Part shown: one piece after another, positions 1-6,055 of the stretch
Position numbering within the stretch: position 1 is the stretch's first letter
Layout of the letters: the number at the start of each line of letters is the position of its first letter
Assembly (NCBI GenBank): GCA_051747385.1
Contig: JBNJGB010000046.1
Span: 1-42,109 of the forward strand
From: JBNJGB01 sp051747385
GTDB taxonomy: Bacteria > Myxococcota_A > UBA9042 > PHBI01 > JACKFB01
Length of the DNA: 42,109 bases
Direction of reading: 5' to 3'
Translations under genes and position numbers: made by a program
Notes under the pieces: generated by a model
The model's database searches: none
What the model was told of the DNA's origin: nothing
What the model saw: the letters and a program-made list of their open reading frames with translations, nothing else

Positions 1-99
1 CTCACCATCCCATCAAACATCATGCTCGCCCCGCTTCGCGGGTCTCGGGCGCGCTCCGCGCGCGCTCAACAGAGGCGGCAACTATCCTGACGCCTGGGG

Positions 100-211
100 C
101 GGGGTGGATTCCGTGCTGACGGGCCACCTCGGCATCCGTGGCATCCGAACGCAGGGCGTCCAAGACCGCATGAAACTTGAACTTCGGGGCGTACGACTTC
201 TTCTTCGGCAT
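100..211 (-). pseudogene. Truncated IS3-type transposase OrfA
   Basis: The ATG at 211 follows a strong AAGGAGG Shine-Dalgarno sequence. The first ~37 residues (MPKKKSYAPKFKF, then DALRSDATDAEVARQHGIHP) look like the N-terminal helix-turn-helix of IS3-family OrfA proteins. After GIHP, where the family normally continues into the recognition helix, the frame runs into unrelated Arg/Ala-rich sequence and stops near 20. No OrfB and no terminal inverted repeats are visible, so this is a remnant rather than an active element. The family assignment rests on recognition of the N-terminal pattern only. Confidence 0.6.
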
Positions 212-256
212 GGGGTCCTCCTTGCGGGAAGCCTACCCATCCTCAGGAGCGCTGTC

Positions 257-672
257 TTAGCCTTGGGGGTGGTCCGGAGAGGCGGGCCCGTTTCCGTCCT
301 CGGCGACGACGCGCATGTAGAAGGTGAAGTCCTCCGTCGGGTGGCCCAGCCAGTCCTCCGTGAGGAGCAAGGAGCACCTGGGCGTTTTCCGTGAACGTCC
401 AGCCGTCGGCGGCCTTGCCGGGCGGGGTCGCGCTCTGCCGGTCCAGGCGGTACCACCAGCCCGCCACGCTGTCGGCCGAGACGCCGGACGGCGGCTCCCA
501 CGACAACGCCAGGGCGGTCTTGCTCGGGTCCGAGTGCCAGGCGTCCTGGTCCGGGTGGCTGCTGGACGTGAGCACCGGCGGGTCGCCGTTGACCTCCAGG
601 GTGAACCGGTGGCTCACGGTGCCCGGCGAGGCGTCCCCGTGGAAGCCCTCCAGGTGGAAGCCCTCCAGGGAC
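257..672 (-). pseudogene. Frameshifted fragment of a secreted Fn3-like protein
   Basis: One frame reads a beta-rich domain (FTLEVNGDPPVL, LSWEPPSGVSADSVAGWWYR, DGWTFTENAQVL). After a one-base shift near 365-378 it continues as LLTEDWLGHPTEDFTFYM and RVVAEDGNGPASPDHPQG, ending at the TAA at 257-259. Joined together this resembles an Fn3-type module of secreted bacterial proteins. The 5' end has no signal peptide or proper start and runs into the 3' end of the aldolase/SDR gene, with a short internal repeat EGFHLEGFH at ~635-665. It is probably the decayed C-terminus of a larger gene whose front is lost. The exact boundaries are uncertain. Confidence 0.5.
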
Positions 673-675
673 GGA

Positions 676-2652
676 TCAGACGACCCGGTCGTTCCCCCCG
701 TCGACGGCCACCTGCGCGCCGGTCACCGTGCGGAAGAGCGGACCGGCCATGGCGCAGGCCAGGTCGGCCACGTCCTTGGCGACGACCTCCACGCCGAGGA
801 GGTTGCGGCGCTTGTACTGCTCCACGGTGACGCCGTAGTGGGCCGCCCGGGCGGACAGCTTCTCGGGGTCCCAGAGGTTCGTGTCCATCACCTTGTCCGG
901 GTGGAGGATGTTGACCCGCACGCCGTGCGGCGCGAGCTCGAGGGCGGCGACACGCGCGAGCTGGGTCAGCCCGGCCTTGGAGGCCGAGTAGGCGGCCACG
1001 CCCGGGCCCGGCGCCGGGACGTTCCGCGAGGCCATCACGACCACCGCCGGGTCGACGCCGCGCTCCAGGAAGGGGGCGCACGCCCGCAGGACCCGCATGT
1101 GGCTGCTCAGGTTCAGCTCCACGGCGCGGTCCCAGGCCTCGTCCTCGATCTCCTCCAGGTCCTGGCTCAGGGGGAAGCTGCCCGCGTTGGTCACCAGGAC
1201 GTCCAGGCCTCCGAAGCGCGCCACGCAGGCCTCCACCGCGGCCTGCACGGAGGCGCTGTCGGTCACGTCGCACACGCGGCCCAGGGCGTCCGGCGCGTCG
1301 AAGCGCTCCGTGACCTCCTCGCGGACGTCGAGGACGCACACGGCGGCGCCCTGCGCCCGGAGCGCCTCGGCGCAGGCCTCCCCGATGCCGCCGGCGCCTC
1401 CCGTGACCAGGGCGATCTTCCCCTGCAGCGGGGGTGGGGCGCCCCCCTTGCGGAGCTTGCGCTGCTCCAGGTCCCAGTACTCCATGGCGAACAGCTCGCG
1501 CTCCCCGAGGGGCGTCCAGCCGCCCAGGGCCTCGCCCCACTGGATGGCGCGCGCCGTGTGCCGGGCGATGTCCCGGACCTGGTCGGCGGCCTTCGCCGTG
1601 GCGCCGAACGACACCAGCCCGCGGCCGGGCCACACGGCCCACCTCGGGGCGGGCGGGAGCTGCGTCAGGGTGCCGTCGGCGTACTCCTCGAACCAGGCGC
1701 GATAGGCGTCCGCGTAGGCCGACACGTCCTCGGTCGGATCGTCGCCGAGGACGATGGGGATGCGCTTGGTGCGGATGACGTGGTCGGGGGTCACCGGGCC
1801 GCGCGTGGCGATGGCGGCGACGTCCTCGCGGTCGGCGAAGCCCACGGCCTCGGGGCCGGCGTCCAGGCGGGCGACGACCGCGCGGCCCTCGGCCTGGGAG
1901 ACGGCCCAGCGGGCGTCGGCGAGCGCGAGCGGATCGACCTGTCCGGGGGTCGTGGAGACCGCCGGTGCGGACCAGGCGCCGCTGGCGCGGAGGTGGTCCT
2001 CCGCCCGGGTGACGAGGCGGATCATGCGCTCGTAGCTCTGCCGGGCGTCGTCCGAGAACGTGAACGCGCCGTGGTGGAGCAGGACGATGCCCTCGAGGGC
2101 GTCCCAGTCGACGTCGCGGGTCATCTCGTGGATGGTCCGGGACAGGACGAACCCGGGCATGACGTACGGGACGACCAGGACCCGGTCGCCGTAGAGCTTG
2201 CGGACGCGCTCCTCGCCGTCGGGGGTGTTGCTCACGGCCACCACCGCGTCCGCGTGGGTGTGGTCCACGAAGTCGAAGGGGATGATGGCGTGGAGGATCG
2301 CCTCGATGGAGGGGTTCGGGGCGTAGGGATCCAGGAGGGCGGCGCGCTGCTCGCGGACCATGTCCGCGTCGTCCAGGTCGGGAAGCTCGGCCATGCGGCG
2401 GAGGACGTCCAGGCGCACGGGGGAGAAGCCGGCCGGCTCGATGGTGGCCAGATCCCAGCCGCTGCCCTTCACGTAGAGCACCTCGACCGGGTCGCCGAAG
2501 AAGTCCTCGGTGCGGACCTTCACCGACGTGTTGCCGCCCCCGTGGAGGACCAGGGACGGCTCGCGCCCCAGGAGTCGGGACGAGTACGCCCGGAGGGCCA
2601 CCGGATCGTCGGCCAGGTCGCGCGCCTCGTCGTCGTGCCACAGGCTCTGCAT
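676..2652 (-). CDS. Bifunctional class II aldolase / short-chain dehydrogenase
   Basis: This 658-residue cytoplasmic protein has two domains. Residues ~15-240 are a class II aldolase/adducin domain, with GGGNTS at 38-43 and the zinc-binding HTHAD at 131-135. Residues ~410-658 are a classical SDR, with the NAD(P) motif TGGAGGIG at 417-424, NAG at 489-491, a Ser at 542 and the catalytic YSASK at 555-559. The architecture matches the RhaD/RhaE-like fusions that cleave rhamnulose-type ketose phosphates and oxidise the aldehyde product. The substrate here cannot be told, and no sugar transporter or kinase lies nearby. The ATG at 2652 follows GGGAGG. The gene reads away from the thioredoxin gene's 3' end and appears to be transcribed alone. 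Confidence 0.88.
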   Translation of the reverse strand: MQSLWHDDEARDLADDPVALRAYSSRLLGREPSLVLHGGGNTSVKVRTEDFFGDPVEVLYVKGSGWDLATIEPAGFSPVRLDVLRRMAELPDLDDADMVREQRAALLDPYAPNPSIEAILHAIIPFDFVDHTHADAVVAVSNTPDGEERVRKLYGDRVLVVPYVMPGFVLSRTIHEMTRDVDWDALEGIVLLHHGAFTFSDDARQSYERMIRLVTRAEDHLRASGAWSAPAVSTTPGQVDPLALADARWAVSQAEGRAVVARLDAGPEAVGFADREDVAAIATRGPVTPDHVIRTKRIPIVLGDDPTEDVSAYADAYRAWFEEYADGTLTQLPPAPRWAVWPGRGLVSFGATAKAADQVRDIARHTARAIQWGEALGGWTPLGERELFAMEYWDLEQRKLRKGGAPPPLQGKIALVTGGAGGIGEACAEALRAQGAAVCVLDVREEVTERFDAPDALGRVCDVTDSASVQAAVEACVARFGGLDVLVTNAGSFPLSQDLEEIEDEAWDRAVELNLSSHMRVLRACAPFLERGVDPAVVVMASRNVPAPGPGVAAYSASKAGLTQLARVAALELAPHGVRVNILHPDKVMDTNLWDPEKLSARAAHYGVTVEQYKRRNLLGVEVVAKDVADLACAMAGPLFRTVTGAQVAVDGGNDRVV

Positions 2653-2682
2653 GCCGCCTCCCTTCGCCGCGTGGAGCGGGGA

Positions 2683-2710
2683 CGTTAACCAGCGGCGCAG
2701 GGAGCGGCAA
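2683..2710 (-). promoter_or_regulatory. Predicted promoter of the aldolase/SDR gene
   Basis: On the minus strand TTGCCG (2710-2705), a 16-bp spacer and TTAACG (2688-2683) lie about 30 nt before the ATG at 2652. The fit to a sigma-70-like pattern is moderate. Confidence 0.4.
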
Positions 2711-2716
2711 CCACTC

Positions 2717-3097
2717 TCACCCCTCGTCGTCTACCCCGAGGACGTCGTGGATCGTCTGCTCGTGGAAGAGCCGGCCGCGGAAGCCGACGACGCGCTCCAC
2801 CTCCTTGCCGTCGCGGTAGTACAGCACGGTCGGGGTGCCGCGGACGCCCAGGCGCTGCATGGTGCGGGGGCTGGTGGCGCCGTTCATCTCGCAGACCTTC
2901 ACGCGGCCGTCGTATTCGGCGGCGAGGTTCATGATGATGGGCTCGAGCTGCATGCAGGGGCCGCAGGACGGGCCCCACACGTCCAGGAGGACGGGCACGT
3001 CCGAGCGGAGGACCTCGTCGCGGAAGTTGTCGTCGTCGATGGAGACGGGCTGCACCTTCGGCTGCCCGCCCCCGAAGATCTTCGAGAGCAAACCCAT
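2717..3097 (-). CDS. Thioredoxin-family protein
   Basis: This 126-residue protein has a thioredoxin fold with the active site WGPSCGPC (CGPC redox pair) and the cis-proline loop GTPTVLYY. It ends in an ordinary thioredoxin C-terminal helix. There is no signal peptide, so it is probably a cytoplasmic disulfide reductase. I chose the ATG at 3097 (MGLLSKIFGGG) because AGAGGA precedes it and because the longer frame to 3268 adds only low-complexity sequence. A ~25-residue N-terminal extension precedes the fold, so it may be a specialised thioredoxin rather than TrxA. A weak promoter (CTGGCG-N17-TAACGA, 3206-3178) would give a leader of about 80 nt. Confidence 0.88.
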   Translation of the reverse strand: MGLLSKIFGGGQPKVQPVSIDDDNFRDEVLRSDVPVLLDVWGPSCGPCMQLEPIIMNLAAEYDGRVKVCEMNGATSPRTMQRLGVRGTPTVLYYRDGKEVERVVGFRGRLFHEQTIHDVLGVDDEG

Positions 3098-3288
3098 TCG
3101 GTCGTTCCTCTGCGGCTTGGGGTGGAGGGGGCCCGGCGTCGACCCCCTCGTCTCCTTGGAGCCATCTGCGCCGCGGATCGTTACACCGCCGGCCCCTGCG
3201 CGCCAGGCGCGGGACGGGTTCCCCGACCGGCCCCGGAGGTGATACCACGGAGGCTCACGGAGGCTCACCCCACGCGCGAGGAGGTCGG

Positions 3289-3990
3289 ATGACCGGCAGG
3301 AGGGAGCGACACGTCGTCGTCACGGGAGGCACCGGCGCGCTCGGCGTCGCGGTGGTGCAGACCCTGCTGGAGGAAGGCGCCGTCTGCCACGTCCCCTGGC
3401 GGCGGGAGGAGGCGATGCAGGCGGCTCCGTGGCGGGATCACGACCGGGTCCGGCTCCACGGCCCCGTGGACCTCGCGGACGAGGACGCCGTCGTCCGCTT
3501 CTACGAGCAGGTCCCGGCGCTCCAGGCCTCCGTCCACGTGGCCGGCGCCTTCGCCATGGGCGCCCTGACCGACACGTCCCTGGACGACTTCCGGAGGATG
3601 CACGACGCCAACGCGGTGTCCTGCTTCTTGTGCTGCCGGGAGGCCGTGCGCCGGTTCCGCGCGACGCGCGAGGGGGCGGGGCGATTGGTGAACGTGGCTG
3701 CGAAGCCGGCCCTGGTGCCGGCCGGAGGGCTGGTGGCCTACACGACGGCGAAGGCGGCCGTCGCCTCCATGACGCGGTGCCTGGCGGAGGAGCTCTCCTC
3801 GGAGGGGATCTGGGTCAACGCGGTGGTGCCCTCGGTCATCGACACCCCGCCGAACCGCGAGGGCATGCCGGGCGCCGACCACGACGCCTGGCCGTCGCCG
3901 GAGGAGATCGCGGAGACGGTGCGCTTCCTGGCCTCCCCGGACAACCGGGTCACGCGGGGCGCGCTCGTCCCCGTGTACGGGCGGACGTGA
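3289..3990 (+). CDS. SDR-family oxidoreductase with atypical catalytic serine position
   Basis: This 233-residue protein is a single Rossmann SDR: nucleotide motif TGGTGALG near residues 12-19, a degenerate NAG motif (HVAGAF), YTTAK as the catalytic Tyr-Lys, and VNAVVPSVIDTP as the C-terminal cofactor/substrate loop. The strand that normally carries the catalytic Ser reads LVNVAAKPAL, with Ala in its place. It may therefore be a weak or altered reductase, or use a neighbouring residue. The ATG at 3289 has a strong AGGAGGT sequence. The stop overlaps the GTG start of the methyltransferase gene (GTGA), so the two are translationally coupled. A direct repeat CACGGAGGCT lies just upstream. Confidence 0.85.
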   Translation: MTGRRERHVVVTGGTGALGVAVVQTLLEEGAVCHVPWRREEAMQAAPWRDHDRVRLHGPVDLADEDAVVRFYEQVPALQASVHVAGAFAMGALTDTSLDDFRRMHDANAVSCFLCCREAVRRFRATREGAGRLVNVAAKPALVPAGGLVAYTTAKAAVASMTRCLAEELSSEGIWVNAVVPSVIDTPPNREGMPGADHDAWPSPEEIAETVRFLASPDNRVTRGALVPVYGRT

Positions 3991-4994
3991 GCGCCGGCGT
4001 CCCGCTGCACTGCCCCCGGTGCAGGCGGCCCGACGGGCGGGGCGGCGTCGAAGTCCATACCCTGGAGCAGCGGGGCGGCGGGCTCGCGTGTCCTGGCTGC
4101 GGGGCGGCCTACCCGGTCGTGGACGGGATCCCCGTCGTGGCCCGGGACGTGGCGCCCCTGGTGGGAGCCGCGGAGGAGGCTGGATGGCCGCCGCCGGCCG
4201 ACGAGTGGTGCGCGCGCCTCGCGGAGGCGGACCCCTCCGGCGACGAGGCGCGGGAGGCCTGGCTCCTGGCCATGTACGCGGTGGCGCATCACCCGCCGCC
4301 GGAGCTTCCGTCGTTCGTGGCGGAGGCCCTGGCGGATCAGGATCGGCTCGGGCACCTGCTCGGGGAGTGGCTGGAGCGGCACGGCCCGCTGGACGGCGCG
4401 GCGCTGGAGGTGGGCGCCGGCCCGGGCGGGTGGGCCGAGCGGTGGCTCCACGCCGTGTCGGGCGCCGTGATCCTGTTCGACCTGCGACTGGGGATGCTGC
4501 GCGCGGCCCGGGAGCTCCTCCGGGGAGGCTGGCTGGAGGTGCCGTGGCGCCGGGTAGGCCGCCGCTACACGCCGCTGGCCGTGAGGCGCCCGCCCGTGCA
4601 GGACGAGCGGCTCGCACTCGTCGCCGGGGACGCCCTCGATCCGCCGTTCCCGGCGGGCGCGTTCTCCCTGGTGGCCGCGCTGAACGTGGTGGACGCCGTG
4701 CGCGATCCGTGGACGCTCCTGGGACAGCTCGACGCGCTCCTCGCGCCGGGAAGCCTGCTCCTGCTGGCCCAGCCCTATCACCTGGAGCCGCACGCCCAGC
4801 CGCCGGAGGCGTGGATCGAGGGGCCCGAGGCGCTCCGCCGGGCCCTGGGCGGAGGGCTCCACGGCCTGGAGCACCTGCGGTTCCGGGTCCTGGAAGAGGC
4901 CTTCGACGTGCCGTGGTCCCTGCCCGCCCACGACCGGCTGGCCCACCGGTACGGCCTGCACGTGCTCCTGGTGGCGCGCGAGGGCGAGGTGTGA
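3987..4994 (+). CDS. SAM-dependent methyltransferase with N-terminal zinc ribbon
   Basis: This 335-residue protein begins with a small Trm112-like zinc ribbon, with Cys pairs CPRC at ~9-12 and CPGC at ~33-36 followed by AYPVVDGIPV. A class I methyltransferase follows, with motif I ALEVGAGPGGWAERW, the acidic motif II VILFDLRL, and later AALNVVDAVRDPW. The GTG start at 3987 overlaps the SDR stop, and the zinc-ribbon Cys residues support it over later starts. The same layout occurs in many uncharacterised methyltransferases, and the acceptor (small molecule, protein or RNA) cannot be told. Its stop TGTGA overlaps the start of a truncated second zinc-ribbon gene. Confidence 0.82.
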   Translation: MSAGVPLHCPRCRRPDGRGGVEVHTLEQRGGGLACPGCGAAYPVVDGIPVVARDVAPLVGAAEEAGWPPPADEWCARLAEADPSGDEAREAWLLAMYAVAHHPPPELPSFVAEALADQDRLGHLLGEWLERHGPLDGAALEVGAGPGGWAERWLHAVSGAVILFDLRLGMLRAARELLRGGWLEVPWRRVGRRYTPLAVRRPPVQDERLALVAGDALDPPFPAGAFSLVAALNVVDAVRDPWTLLGQLDALLAPGSLLLLAQPYHLEPHAQPPEAWIEGPEALRRALGGGLHGLEHLRFRVLEEAFDVPWSLPAHDRLAHRYGLHVLLVAREGEV

Positions 4995-5164
4995 CGGTCG
5001 CCGACCTGCCCGAGGCGCTCCGATGCCCTGCGTGCGGGGGCGCGCTGCGGCGGAACACCCGGGGCGCGCGGTGTCGGGGGGCGGCCCGGCTCAGCCGTCC
5101 CCGGAGCCCACGTCCTCGTCGTCGGCCACGATGCTGCCGTCGTCCCGCCGATTCAGGCGGATGA
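4991..5164 (+). pseudogene. Truncated second zinc-ribbon (Trm112-like) gene
   Basis: A GTG at 4991, overlapping the methyltransferase stop as GTGTGA, opens a frame reading VTVADLPEALRCPACGGALR then RNTRGARC. This is a typical start of a Trm112-like zinc ribbon (CPACGG). After RNTRGARCRG the second Cys pair and any downstream domain are missing. The frame then degenerates into Arg/Pro-rich sequence antisense to the response-regulator gene and stops at 5164. The break lies near 5075-5080, at GGGGGG. It was probably the third gene of the SDR-methyltransferase operon, cut off by a deletion. Confidence 0.55.
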
Positions 5165-5633
5165 TGTCCGGGTTCTCCCGCTCCAGGCGCTCCAGCAGGG
5201 CCTCGTCGTCCCGCACGCGCGCCCGCAGTCGGTGGACCTCGCGGACGAGGGTCAGGTGCTCGCAGGCCAGGCGCGTGTTCACCCGGAGGTCCACCTCGTC
5301 GACCGGCTTGGTCATGAACCGGTAGACCTCGCCCTGGTGGATGGCGAGCACCGCCACCTCGTAGTCCCCCTCGCCGGCGAGGATCATCCGGATGGAGTCC
5401 GGTCGCAGGAGCCTGGCGCGCCGCACGAGGCCCAGGCCGTCCACCTCGGGCATCTTGTAGTCCGCGATGAGGACGTCGAACGGCTCCTGGCCGATGCGCT
5501 CGGACGCCTCCATCGGGTCGTCCATCTCCGCGACCCGGTAGCCCTCGCCGCGGAGGATGCTCGCCACGGCCACGAGGGTGGTCGGGTCGTCGTCGACCAC
5601 CAGGATGCGAAACGCCGCCGGATCGATCTTCAT
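5091..5633 (-). CDS. CheY-like response regulator, receiver plus coiled-coil tail
   Basis: This 180-residue protein has a receiver domain at ~8-125: acidic pocket VDDDP, phospho-acceptor Asp in DVLIADYKMPEVDG, Thr/Ser-region replacement ILAGEGD, and Lys in FMTKPVDE. A heptad-like helix (REVHRLRARVRDDEALLERL) and an acidic tail ending DDEDVGSGDG follow. No output domain is present. The subgroup resembles receivers found in RpfG-type regulators. The start MKIDPAAFRILVVDDD at 5633 gives the usual distance to the first strand, but its Shine-Dalgarno is weak and an in-frame ATG at 5759 is possible. The divergent neighbour is a probable Hpt stub. Confidence 0.82.
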   Translation of the reverse strand: MKIDPAAFRILVVDDDPTTLVAVASILRGEGYRVAEMDDPMEASERIGQEPFDVLIADYKMPEVDGLGLVRRARLLRPDSIRMILAGEGDYEVAVLAIHQGEVYRFMTKPVDEVDLRVNTRLACEHLTLVREVHRLRARVRDDEALLERLERENPDIIRLNRRDDGSIVADDEDVGSGDG

Positions 5634-5772
5634 CGTGCTGGGCTCGCACGTCCGTGGAGGCGACACCACCCCCGCCGGCCGACGCCGCTCCGGCCGCGCG
5701 GGCGAGCCGGTCGCCTCGGCGGAGGCTCTGAGATGGCTGTGAGAAGGAGCACGCTGCATCGCGTGCGGCCCG

Positions 5773-5801
5773 AAGTTACCGCGGTCGGGTGAGGCGGTCA
5801 A
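5773..5801 (-). promoter_or_regulatory. Predicted promoter of the response-regulator gene
   Basis: On the minus strand TTGACC (5801-5796), a 17-bp spacer and TAACTT (5778-5773) form one of the best sigma-70-like matches in the window. Transcription would start near 5766. The mRNA would then have a ~130-nt leader to the ATG at 5633, or almost none if the in-frame ATG at 5759 is used. Confidence 0.5.
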
Positions 5802-5850
5802 ATCGCGGGGCCGTGCGGGTCGCGGGCCCTGCAGCGACGATCCCGTCCGG

Positions 5851-5878
5851 TTGCTTCCGGACACGCAGGCTGTAGCAT
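5851..5878 (+). promoter_or_regulatory. Predicted promoter for the Hpt stub and PLD gene
   Basis: TTGCTT (5851-5856), a 16-bp spacer and TAGCAT (5873-5878) lie about 20 nt upstream of a G-rich Shine-Dalgarno and the ATG at 5900. Its shape matches other promoters in the window (TTGC then TAGCAT). Confidence 0.5.
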
Positions 5879-5899
5879 GAACCGCTCCTGCGGGGGGTG

Positions 5900-6055
5900 A
5901 TGGTGAAGTCGCGAGAGCCGTGCCTGGAACCCGCCGCCCTGGAGCGGCTGAGGTCCCTCGGAGGCGTGCGTCTGGCCGGTCGGACGCGCGCCGCGTTCCC
6001 CGACGACGCATCGCGCCGGGTCGAGGGGGGCAGTGCCCGCCGGTGCTCGCCATGA
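5900..6055 (+). pseudogene. Probable truncated histidine-phosphotransfer (Hpt) gene
   Basis: This 51-residue frame starts at the ATG at 5900 behind a run of six Gs. It reads LEPAALERLRSLGG, then AGRTRAAFPDDASRRVEG. In Hpt proteins a closely similar opening (LDPAALERLRELGG, then a helix ending in FLEDAPRRV) precedes the phospho-histidine helix. Here that helix is absent: the frame changes character at GGSARRCSP and stops in ATGA, overlapping the start of the PLD gene at 6052. Its position back-to-back with a lone receiver gene supports a former phosphorelay pair. The assignment is from pattern recognition of one helix pair. Confidence 0.4.

Noticed and set aside
391..2688. Long plus-strand open frame (765 aa) opposite the aldolase/SDR gene
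   Set aside because: It is a GC-bias shadow: low-complexity Gly/Val/His/Arg composition, no motifs, no Shine-Dalgarno, and the other strand has a complete two-domain enzyme.
2717..3268. Longer thioredoxin start at 3268
   Set aside because: The extra 57 residues are low-complexity, while the ATG at 3097 has AGAGGA and a normal thioredoxin length.
4019..5164. 381-aa frame covering the methyltransferase and the zinc-ribbon stub
   Set aside because: Up to 4990 it is an out-of-frame shadow of the methyltransferase. Only the part from the GTG at 4991 looks like real coding sequence.
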